From positions 1 through 10,840 of the forward strand of contig CALEFD010000010.1 of assembly GCA_937876995.1 (NCBI GenBank): a DNA stretch of 10,840 nt. The letters are read 5' to 3'. Made by a program: the position numbers and the translations under genes. The DNA comes from an uncultured Bacteroidales bacterium. GTDB taxonomy: Bacteria; Bacteroidota; Bacteroidia; Bacteroidales; Bacteroidaceae. Below, piece after piece: positions 1 through 6,813 of this stretch; the first letter of the stretch is position 1; each line of letters starts with the position of its first letter. The notes under the pieces are model-generated. The model was not told where the DNA came from and ran no database searches. It saw only the letters and a program-made list of their open reading frames with translations.

Positions 1-355
1 TATTTGCCAGATTTTTGTCTATATCGTCAAAATCGGAGACCATTATTTCACCCCAAGACCAAAATGAATCTAATGTTTCGCTGCTGTTTGTTACCTCTTT
101 GTAGGTGGTGTACAGTTTGCATACCAACTCTATGGGGTCTGCTTGCTCTATCTCTGTCTGTGACTGAAATAACTCTTCTATGGTTAAATAGTTTGGTGAC
201 CAGAAGGGCTCTGCAGAACATTGTGCCAGATAATCGTCAAAGAACAGTCGGGCACGTCTGTTTGGAAATACTATTGTGATTCCGGATAATCCTGTTACTG
301 CGGAACAGTAGTTGTCGTAAAGATTTTGAGCTGTAATTTTAAGAAACTGTTCCAT
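1..355 (-). CDS. AddB-like PD-(D/E)XK nuclease family protein, N-terminal part (runs off left edge)
   Basis: About 118 residues are visible, reading from ATG at 355-353 to the window edge with no stop. The N-terminus carries a FPNRRARLFF segment (about residues 30-39) and later FWSWGEIMVSDFDDIDKNL (about residues 98-116). Both match, from memory, the start of the AddB-like subunit in Bacteroidota, an inactivated-helicase fold with a C-terminal nuclease. In the family, AddB pairs with AddA to unwind and resect double-strand breaks for RecA loading. The start lies two bases after the stop of the AddA-like gene (TGA, CT, ATG), so the two are almost certainly co-transcribed and probably translationally coupled. 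The C-terminal nuclease and any iron-sulfur cysteines lie outside the window, so their presence is inferred. The long plus-strand reading frame at 4-279 is a shadow of this gene. Confidence 0.85.
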   Translation of the reverse strand, partial: MEQFLKITAQNLYDNYCSAVTGLSGITIVFPNRRARLFFDDYLAQCSAEPFWSPNYLTIEELFQSQTEIEQADPIELVCKLYTTYKEVTNSSETLDSFWSWGEIMVSDFDDIDKNLAN

Positions 356-357
356 AG

Positions 358-3300
358 TCAGCATTTTATTGTTTTGTTATTATAAACATACCAAATATAT
401 CCCTCTACATCTGTGAATCCCATCTGTTTTAGTAGTGAGATGTATTCCTCTACCTGATGCAGATAAGATTCGTATTCCTTGCCAAACTTAAAATCTACCA
501 CAGTGGCTTTGTTACCCTTTATCATAACTCTATCAGGAATACGTTTTTGCGTAGTTCCATTCTCTCTGAATAGGATAGATGTTTCGTTTAGAAGTCTGTA
601 ATTACCATCAAACCAGCCCTTTATTTCCTGTTTGTCTATGGCTTTATGTATGAATTGTTTAATGGATTCGGCGCTTTTTCTGCTATCTATCAGCCCTTCG
701 GCAAGCATACGGTCGGTCTCTCTGTCTATATCTTTTGCAGTGTTGATAGTAGAGAAGAGTCTGTGCAGTAATTTGCCTTGCTCTATATACGTTTCGGTCT
801 TGCTACTATCTTGTGTGTTATCTGCCATATATCGCATTGATTCCGTAGATTGCTTGAATCGGGTGCTGAGCGGATAGTGGCACATATTTATTGCTTGAAG
901 TTCTTTGTTTGCAGTGAGTGGGTTTTGTGATTCCCTTTTTTTCTCCGTTTTATTGCTTGAGACTATTTCACCGCAAGTGTACGATGTAATATGTTCGTTC
1001 TTTTCTGTTTCTGTTTGACCTTCTGCAAAATAGGTAAGAATGTCGTAAGTGTTAAAGCCGTTTCTCTTGCCTTTGGTTTGTCCTAATACTATTAAATTGG
1101 CTTCGGCTCTGGTAAAGGCTACGTAGAGCAGATTCAAGTTATCAACCAGCGTGTCACCATACTCATCTTGGTAATCATCGGAAAAAACAGACTCTTTAAG
1201 CGTAGCTGTACAATCTATAGGAAGCAATGGTAATTTGTTGAAAGGCTCTTTCTTTGGCTCTACCCATAATTTGCTGTTGCTGTCTATCTGCCAATTACAA
1301 TAGGGTAATATAACGGTATGAAATTCCAGTCCTTTTGATTTATGTATGGTCATCAGTCTTATGCTGTCTGTATGGCCCATAGCTATAGGCTTTTTGTGTA
1401 GAATGTTATCCCACTCTTCAATGAACATAGACAACGTGTTGCTTTTTTTCTGTGTAAACAGGCGTAATCTGTCAAAGAAAGAGAATAGGTAAGCATCCTG
1501 ATTCTCAATGTTGCCAATTTCAAATATGCTGTACAGATTTTCTGCCATTTCGTATAACGGCAAGTGAGTGGATTTTTCCACCCATTCAAGAAATGCCGAT
1601 GGTATATTACTTGTAATGCTCTCCTGTAATATATCTTCAAATGATATGGTTCTCTGTTTTACATAGCGGTTCCATTCAATGGCAAGAGCTGCAAGCGATA
1701 TGTTATCTGTAGGATTGCTGATGTAACGCATTGCGTTGATGATGATTCTCAATGCAGGCGATGTCTCCATATAGAATGCTTCATCGGATACCATTCTGTA
1801 TTCAGGCCTGTTTTCTGCAAACCAACTGCAAATTTGTGCAATATCTTTGTTTCTTCGTGTCAGGATAGTTATATCGCCTTGATTAACTCCTGCCTTGGTA
1901 AGCCTGTCTAAATGTTCTGCAATTATACCCGGCATAAGTGCAGTTTCGTCATCCAGACTCTTATTGTTATGAAGTTCCAAACAGATGTAGCCACTACAAC
2001 CTTTCTTGTTGCTTTGTTGGCATACGTCGGAATATGCACCGGATATGCTGGGGTGTTCTGTAGTGAATGTACCTTTATATACTTCCGATAGATACGATTG
2101 TGCTATAGGGAAAAACAGATTGTTGAACTCTATAACTCTGCTGTGGCTTCTGAAATTGGTGTTTAGAGTAATGGTTTTGGGATTATATATGGACATTTCT
2201 TGCTCTATACCCGTATTCAGGATGTTCCAATCGCCATTTCTCCAACGATAGATGGATTGTTTGACATCGCCTACCACCAAACACTCTTTGTTTTGCGATA
2301 AACACTCAATGAGCAATAGACGAAGGTTCTTCCATTGCAGACGAGATGTGTCCTGGAATTCGTCTATCATTATATGTTTTGTAAAACTTCCGGTATTTTC
2401 AAATACAAAAGATGTGTCACCCTCTTCAAGCTGGCTTAGCAGGTGAGTGGTGTCTGCAAGTACAAAGCGATCTTGTTCGCTGTTTTGAGCGGTTATCTCT
2501 TTGCGTATAGCCAACAACAGACTCAGTTCGTTCAAGTATCGTTTGGCTGCAGAATATGAGTTGTTGATGTAGATGTATTCTGTATAACTATCTTTTGCTT
2601 GTTGTAATAAATCTACAATGATGTCCGATAGGGTGTAGGCATTCCCAACTTTGGTTAATCCGGCTTTTTTCAGAATGCCTTCTGCACCTTTTTCTATACA
2701 TGAATTAAATGTTGTACTTATGCCTTTTTCTAACACTAATCCTGCCTCAATCTGGGCAAATAACTTTGAAGGGTAGCTTGCTACGTAACTACCGTAATCG
2801 GGATTATCATCAATTAACTTCAGTATCTGCTTGCCGCAGTCACAGTGCTTTTTAGCCAATGTTTCTATCTGTTCTTTGCACTTGTTCAAGTCTTTGCGAT
2901 AGTTAGCTATGCTGTCGGGCTGTTGCAGATATGTTCTTAAATCGTCGCCTTTTTCAAGAAAAGATTCCTGAAACAGTTGGTTGCTGAATGCTTTTATCTT
3001 GCTGTCAATATGCCAATTGGAATCGTTTTCTATGTTCTCTATTACGTACTGTACTACATCGTTGTTTTCTCTTGTTCCCGGCTTTAGCTCTGCCAGAAAT
3101 GTATCTACAGCATCAGAAATAACAGAATCTGTGTCCAATTCCAGTGTCATGCCGGAACCAAGTTGCAGTTCACGGGCCAATCCACGTAAAACCCTCTGGA
3201 AGAAACTGTCTATGGTCTCTATGCGGAAATGGCTGTAATCATTCAGTATGAGATTCAGCGCTTTTAGAGCGTTCTCTTTAATTGTACTCTCGGTAAATTT

Positions 3301-3564
3301 GTCGGGCAGGAACTCTTTTACTTTCTCTAAATATGATGCAGATTCTTCCAACCCGTGTCCAATGCCGTATAGTTGGGATAGAATACGCTGTTTCATCTCT
3401 GCTGTAGCCTTGTTTGTAAAGGTTACAGCCAATATATGACGATAATCGGAAGGTTCTCTGACTACCATTGCAATGTATCGTACCGCCAATGTGAATGTCT
3501 TTCCTGAACCTGCCGATGCCTTGTATAAAGTAAGTAATGATTGTTCCTGTCTTGCCATAGACAT
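358..3564 (-). CDS. AddA/RecB-type UvrD-family helicase-nuclease (ATP-dependent exonuclease subunit)
   Basis: 1068 residues, superfamily 1A DNA helicase with a fused nuclease. Visible motifs in order: Walker A ASAGSGKT (16-23), Ia LAVTFTNKATAEMK (45-58), II IDEFQDTS (400-407), III VVGDVKQSIYRWR (430-442), IV NTNFRS (468-473), V MTIHKSKGLEF (738-748) and VI LLYVAFTRAE (812-821). The C-terminal RecB-like nuclease shows GKLLH (930-934), then PD (D1011), VVDFKFG (D1024, K1026) and Q1037/Y1041, so both motor and nuclease look intact. The protein would unwind and degrade double-strand-break ends with the AddB-like product encoded just downstream. The AddB-like partner, rather than RecC/RecD, favours an AddAB reading over RecBCD. 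Start: ATG at 3564-3562 gives MSMARQ; ATG at 3558 (MARQ) is equally possible. The -7 box at 3583-3590 would give a very short leader. Smaller frames inside the gene on either strand are shadows. Confidence 0.95.
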   Translation of the reverse strand: MSMARQEQSLLTLYKASAGSGKTFTLAVRYIAMVVREPSDYRHILAVTFTNKATAEMKQRILSQLYGIGHGLEESASYLEKVKEFLPDKFTESTIKENALKALNLILNDYSHFRIETIDSFFQRVLRGLARELQLGSGMTLELDTDSVISDAVDTFLAELKPGTRENNDVVQYVIENIENDSNWHIDSKIKAFSNQLFQESFLEKGDDLRTYLQQPDSIANYRKDLNKCKEQIETLAKKHCDCGKQILKLIDDNPDYGSYVASYPSKLFAQIEAGLVLEKGISTTFNSCIEKGAEGILKKAGLTKVGNAYTLSDIIVDLLQQAKDSYTEYIYINNSYSAAKRYLNELSLLLAIRKEITAQNSEQDRFVLADTTHLLSQLEEGDTSFVFENTGSFTKHIMIDEFQDTSRLQWKNLRLLLIECLSQNKECLVVGDVKQSIYRWRNGDWNILNTGIEQEMSIYNPKTITLNTNFRSHSRVIEFNNLFFPIAQSYLSEVYKGTFTTEHPSISGAYSDVCQQSNKKGCSGYICLELHNNKSLDDETALMPGIIAEHLDRLTKAGVNQGDITILTRRNKDIAQICSWFAENRPEYRMVSDEAFYMETSPALRIIINAMRYISNPTDNISLAALAIEWNRYVKQRTISFEDILQESITSNIPSAFLEWVEKSTHLPLYEMAENLYSIFEIGNIENQDAYLFSFFDRLRLFTQKKSNTLSMFIEEWDNILHKKPIAMGHTDSIRLMTIHKSKGLEFHTVILPYCNWQIDSNSKLWVEPKKEPFNKLPLLPIDCTATLKESVFSDDYQDEYGDTLVDNLNLLYVAFTRAEANLIVLGQTKGKRNGFNTYDILTYFAEGQTETEKNEHITSYTCGEIVSSNKTEKKRESQNPLTANKELQAINMCHYPLSTRFKQSTESMRYMADNTQDSSKTETYIEQGKLLHRLFSTINTAKDIDRETDRMLAEGLIDSRKSAESIKQFIHKAIDKQEIKGWFDGNYRLLNETSILFRENGTTQKRIPDRVMIKGNKATVVDFKFGKEYESYLHQVEEYISLLKQMGFTDVEGYIWYVYNNKTIKC

Positions 3565-3582
3565 TATATTTTTGCTATCTTA

Positions 3583-3590
3583 CAAAAATA
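3583..3590 (-). promoter_or_regulatory. Putative -7 promoter box of the AddA-like gene
   Basis: On the minus strand this reads TATTTTTG, a full match to the Bacteroidota -7 consensus TAnnTTTG. It is centred about 22 bases upstream of the ATG at 3564, which leaves a leader of roughly a dozen bases. No clear TTTG -33 box was seen at the usual spacing, so the call rests on the -7 box and its position. Confidence 0.5.
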
Positions 3591-3607
3591 GTGATTGTTT
3601 TTATTAT

Positions 3608-3615
3608 TACCTTTG
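3608..3615 (+). promoter_or_regulatory. Putative -7 promoter box of panB
   Basis: Reads TACCTTTG, a full match to the Bacteroidota -7 consensus TAnnTTTG, 31 bases before the panB ATG and implying a leader of about 25 AT-rich bases. No good -33 TTTG was found at the usual spacing. It lies 17 bases from the oppositely oriented box of the AddA-like gene, so the -33 region of each promoter overlaps the -7 box of the other. This position supports ATG 3647 as the start of panB. Confidence 0.55.
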
Positions 3616-3646
3616 CCTATCTAAAAAAACTTTAAGTTTATTAATT

Positions 3647-4468
3647 ATGGGATATATTTCCTCGGATGACAAAAGAAAAGTAACAACCCAAAGGTTGAAA
3701 GAGATGAAACAGCGTAGTGAAAAAATAGCTATGCTGACTGCCTACGATTATACTATGGCTAAGATAGTTGATGCGGCAGGTATTGATATAATTTTGGTAG
3801 GCGATTCTGCTTCGAATGTTATGGCAGGTAATATGACCACTTTGCCAATCACACTCGATCAGATGATTTATCATGCTAAATCGGTGGTACGTGCAGTCTC
3901 AAGAGCATTGGTAGTGGCTGATATGCCGTTTGGTACATATCAGATTAGTGATGTGGAAGCAGTTACCAATGCTATTAAAATAATGAAAATCTCACATGCA
4001 GATGCACTTAAATTAGAGGGTGGCGCAGAGATTCTGCCTTCTGTACGTAGAATATTGGATGCTGGTATTCCTGTTATGGGACATTTAGGACTTACACCAC
4101 AGTCTATAAATAAGTTTGGTACATACGCTGTACGCGCTAAAGAGGCAGCTGAAGCCGAAAAATTGATAGCCGATGCACATCTTTTGGAAGAGGCAGGTTG
4201 TTTTGCTATTGTATTGGAAAAGATTCCTGCAGCTTTGGCAGAGAGAGTTGCATCTGAACTCACTATACCTGTTATAGGTATTGGTGCAGGTGGCGGTGTA
4301 GATGGTCAGGTACTGGTTGTGGCCGATATGCTTGGTATGAACAATGATTTCAGCCCTCGTTTCCTGCGTCGTTATGCAGATCTCTATACCATTATAACGC
4401 AGGCTGTTGGTAATTATGTAGAAGATGTAAAGAGTAGGGACTTTCCTAACGAAAAAGAGCAATACTAA
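3647..4468 (+). CDS. panB: 3-methyl-2-oxobutanoate hydroxymethyltransferase (ketopantoate hydroxymethyltransferase)
   Basis: 273 residues, close to the usual family length of about 260-280. PanB moves a hydroxymethyl group from 5,10-methylene-tetrahydrofolate to 2-oxoisovalerate, giving ketopantoate, the first committed step to pantothenate and CoA; it is a cytosolic TIM-barrel enzyme. By alignment from memory with E. coli PanB, the metal ligands are D53 (VGDS), D92 (VVADMPFGTY) and E124 (KLEGG), and the catalytic glutamate is E191 (VLEKIP). GHLGLTPQ (145-152) and GIGAGGGVDGQVLV near the C-terminus are also present. The frame stays open upstream to 3473, but that stretch overlaps the AddA-like gene in antisense and the -7 box at 3608, and family proteins begin near this ATG. 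No panC or panD is nearby, so panB stands alone. The 5' arm of a terminator hairpin contains its stop codon. Confidence 0.97.
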   Translation: MGYISSDDKRKVTTQRLKEMKQRSEKIAMLTAYDYTMAKIVDAAGIDIILVGDSASNVMAGNMTTLPITLDQMIYHAKSVVRAVSRALVVADMPFGTYQISDVEAVTNAIKIMKISHADALKLEGGAEILPSVRRILDAGIPVMGHLGLTPQSINKFGTYAVRAKEAAEAEKLIADAHLLEEAGCFAIVLEKIPAALAERVASELTIPVIGIGAGGGVDGQVLVVADMLGMNNDFSPRFLRRYADLYTIITQAVGNYVEDVKSRDFPNEKEQY

Positions 4469-4488
4469 ACGTATAGTATTGCACTTTT
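4453..4488. terminator. Bidirectional rho-independent terminator between panB and the lptF/G-like gene
   Basis: A perfect 9-bp stem, GCAATACTA (4459-4467) with TAGTATTGC (4474-4482), encloses a 6-base loop. After one A-A mismatch it continues as AAAAG (4453-4457) pairing with CTTTT (4484-4488). The plus strand thus ends in a T run, and the minus strand also ends in a T run followed by CG, so it can stop transcripts from both converging genes. The panB stop codon (4466-4468) sits at the top of the stem. Confidence 0.8.
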
Positions 4489-4503
4489 ATATCCATATAG
4501 CAG

Positions 4504-4529
4504 AGCGTCCAAATGTCTATTTGGGCGCT
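4504..4529. terminator. Second hairpin at the 3' end of the lptF/G-like gene
   Basis: An 11-bp stem, AGCGTCCAAAT (4504-4514) with ATTTGGGCGCT (4519-4529), has a single G-T wobble and a 4-base loop. It overlaps the last codons and TAG stop (4519-4517) of the minus-strand permease gene. No T run follows directly in either direction, so alone it is a weak terminator. It may protect the 3' end of the minus-strand mRNA or help the neighbouring terminator. Confidence 0.5.
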
Positions 4530-5626
4530 TTGTAGTATAGGAAGATGGCTATGAACAAATATACTATGTTTGGTAGCCATTCAGCCCAGAATGCCGACAT
4601 TGTTCCTGCAACAGCAAAGGTTGATGATATAGACTGGAAAAGAATGTAGCCAAAACTTAGACCTAAACCTATTCCAAGATATAAACCCATACCACCCTTT
4701 ACTTTTCTGCTTGATAGCGATACGCCAATAATAGTCAGAATAAACGATGCAAATGCCATTGCATACCGTTTGTGATACTCTATTTCAAATACCTGGATAT
4801 TTCCAAAACCTCTCTGTTTTTGTCTCTTGATGTACTCTTTGAGTTCAGGAGAAGTCATAGTCTCTTGCTGACCTTGTGTAATAAGAAAGTCATTTGGCTC
4901 CATAGGTATTATTGTGTCAAGTTCAGAACCTTGACGAATTACCTCTACGTCGCCGGAAAGGTCTCTTATCATATAGTTTTTAGCTATCCAATGATGTTTG
5001 TCGGTTGACAGGGTGTCGTATTCTATGCTACGAGCAGTCATGTGTGACACCAATTTCTTATCGACAAACTTATCTAATGTAAAACGATAACCCATCTGGT
5101 TGTATGTCTCAAAACGTTCCATATATGCTATCACGCCTTCATCTACTTCCAATTGTATGTTTCTTGCAGATGTAGATGAACTCTTCTTCTTGTTCATATA
5201 GACGTTTTTGAACTCATTCAGCGTGACATTTCCCTTTGGTATAACATAAGATCCCAATCCCAATGTAAGCAGGGCGATGAATGCCGCAGATATCAGATAG
5301 GGCACCATCATTCTTTTAAAACTGAGTCCGGTAGAGAACATTGCGATAATCTCTGAATTATCGGCCAGTTTTGAAGTAAAGAAGATAACTGCTACAAATA
5401 CAAATAACGGGCTGAACAGATTTGCAAAGTATGGGATAAAGTTAAGATAGTAATCAAAGATAACCGCATGGAACGGTGCTTCCTTTAATTTATCTATATG
5501 CTCGTTGTAATCGAACACTACCGATATGGCAATTATCAGCGCAATAGAGAAGAAGTAGGTTCCAAGAAACTTCTTTATTATGTACCAATCTAATTTGTTC
5601 AGTATTTTAAATCTGAATTTTCCCAT
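4517..5626 (-). CDS. LptF/LptG (YjgP/YjgQ) family permease, lipopolysaccharide export
   Basis: 369 residues, the usual size of the family. LptF and LptG form the inner-membrane part of the LptB2FG ABC exporter, which extracts lipopolysaccharide and passes it to LptC/LptA for transport to the outer membrane. The layout fits: three hydrophobic segments (about 18-38, 60-83, 107-128), a soluble region predicted to be periplasmic (about 130-285, the jellyroll in known structures), then three more segments (about 286-305, 312-335, 349-366). The motif LADNSEIIAMFSTGLSFKRM (87-106) resembles the conserved cytoplasmic coupling stretch after the second segment. LptF and LptG cannot be told apart confidently here, so no symbol is given. 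It starts at ATG 5626, 19 bases after the tgt stop, and is probably the last gene of a lon-tgt-permease operon; it ends at the hairpins facing panB. Confidence 0.92.
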   Translation of the reverse strand: MGKFRFKILNKLDWYIIKKFLGTYFFSIALIIAISVVFDYNEHIDKLKEAPFHAVIFDYYLNFIPYFANLFSPLFVFVAVIFFTSKLADNSEIIAMFSTGLSFKRMMVPYLISAAFIALLTLGLGSYVIPKGNVTLNEFKNVYMNKKKSSSTSARNIQLEVDEGVIAYMERFETYNQMGYRFTLDKFVDKKLVSHMTARSIEYDTLSTDKHHWIAKNYMIRDLSGDVEVIRQGSELDTIIPMEPNDFLITQGQQETMTSPELKEYIKRQKQRGFGNIQVFEIEYHKRYAMAFASFILTIIGVSLSSRKVKGGMGLYLGIGLGLSFGYILFQSISSTFAVAGTMSAFWAEWLPNIVYLFIAIFLYYKAPK

Positions 5627-5645
5627 TATCTCTACTTTTAGTTTG

Positions 5646-6785
5646 TTATAAACGTTGCATAAAACGCTTTACCATAATCTGTTTCCAACTGCTGTAGTTG
5701 TCTGCAAGTATATTCTTTCTGGCTTCGCCAACCATCCATAGATAGAATGCCAGATTGTGGATTGATGCTATCTGTAGTGCCAAATACTCTTTGGCTTTGA
5801 ATAGATGGTGCAGGTAAGCTTTTGTGTATAGTCTGTCCACGTATGATGCTCCGTCCGGTTCAATAGGAGAGAAATCGTTCTCCCATTTTTTGTTTCTTAT
5901 GTTTATAATACCGTCTTTGGTAAAGAGCATTGCATTCCTGCCATTTCTTGTAGGCATTACACAGTCAAACATGTCAACTCCGCGTTCTATGCCCTCTAAT
6001 ATGTTCTCCGGAGTGCCAACTCCCATCAAATATCTGGGTTTGTCTTTTGGTAGTATGCCATTTACAACCTCTATCATTTCGTACATAACTTCTGCAGGTT
6101 CTCCTACAGCAAGTCCACCTATAGCATTGCCTTCACAATCCTTTGATGCAATATATTCTGCCGATTTGGTACGTAAATCTTTATATACGCAACCTTGAAC
6201 AATAGGGAACAGAGACTGATGATAACCATACTTAGACTCAGTTTCGTTAAAACGAGTTATGCATCGGTCTAACCATCTGTGGGTACGCTCCATAGATTGT
6301 TTAGCATAGTTGTAATCGGCTGTTCCCGGTGTACATTCATCGAAAGCCATTATTATGTCTGCACCTATGGAGCGTTCTATGTCCATCACTCTTTCCGGAG
6401 TAAACAGATGACGCGAACCATCTATGTGGGACTGAAAAGTAACACCCTCTTCGGTCATCTTGCGTAATCCTGTTAGAGAGAATACCTGGAAGCCACCGCT
6501 GTCGGTAAGCATTGGGCGGTCAAAGCCATTGAACTTATGCAGACCGCCTGCCTGTTCCAGTATCTCTAATCCGGGACGCAGATACAGATGATAAGTGTTG
6601 CCCAAAATAATTTGTGCCTTAATGTCGTCTTTCAGTTCATCTACGTGTACAGCCTTTACAGAACCTACAGTTCCTACAGGCATAAAGATAGGAGTCTCTA
6701 TCTGACCATGGTCTGTAGTGATAATTCCGGCACGGGCTTCAGTAGCCTTATCGGTATGTTGCAGTTGAAAAGTTAGCTTAGACAA
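5646..6785 (-). CDS. tgt: tRNA-guanine transglycosylase (queuosine biosynthesis), TTG start, zinc cysteines absent
   Basis: 379 residues, near the bacterial norm. Tgt swaps guanine-34 in GUN anticodons for preQ1 on the way to queuosine. Catalytic parts are visible: DSGGFQ with D95 (general acid/base), D150 and C151 in FDECTP, GGLAVGEP (223-230), and D274 in MFDCVMPTRNGRN (nucleophile). C151 and V227 match the bacterial preQ1-type pocket rather than the eukaryotic queuine type. The zinc site is odd: aligned to E. coli from memory, the three cysteines of CxCxxC become G312, S314 and D317, and only the histidine (H343 in SIHN) remains, although the surrounding AYLHHL and IHN sequence is well kept. 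The start is TTG at 6785: an in-frame TAA lies four codons upstream, no ATG occurs before residue 35, and the N-terminus then fits the family. It lies 28 bases after lon and 19 before the permease gene. Confidence 0.96.
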   Translation of the reverse strand: MSKLTFQLQHTDKATEARAGIITTDHGQIETPIFMPVGTVGSVKAVHVDELKDDIKAQIILGNTYHLYLRPGLEILEQAGGLHKFNGFDRPMLTDSGGFQVFSLTGLRKMTEEGVTFQSHIDGSRHLFTPERVMDIERSIGADIIMAFDECTPGTADYNYAKQSMERTHRWLDRCITRFNETESKYGYHQSLFPIVQGCVYKDLRTKSAEYIASKDCEGNAIGGLAVGEPAEVMYEMIEVVNGILPKDKPRYLMGVGTPENILEGIERGVDMFDCVMPTRNGRNAMLFTKDGIINIRNKKWENDFSPIEPDGASYVDRLYTKAYLHHLFKAKEYLALQIASIHNLAFYLWMVGEARKNILADNYSSWKQIMVKRFMQRL

Positions 6786-6813
6786 TGTTGGGGCTTATTT
6801 AGGGTCAAACTTA

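Noticed and set aside
4..279. A 91-codon plus-strand frame at the left edge
   Set aside because: The minus strand here encodes the conserved N-terminus of an AddB-like protein; the plus-strand translation looks like a shadow.
3473..3646. A 58-codon upstream extension of the panB frame
   Set aside because: It overlaps the start of the AddA-like gene in antisense, contains the panB -7 box, and shows no resemblance to PanB; ATG 3647 gives the family N-terminus and length.
3940..4462. Two minus-strand open frames (107 and 125 codons) opposite panB
   Set aside because: They lie wholly antisense to a well-conserved gene, show no recognisable domain, and are expected by chance opposite a conserved plus-strand frame.
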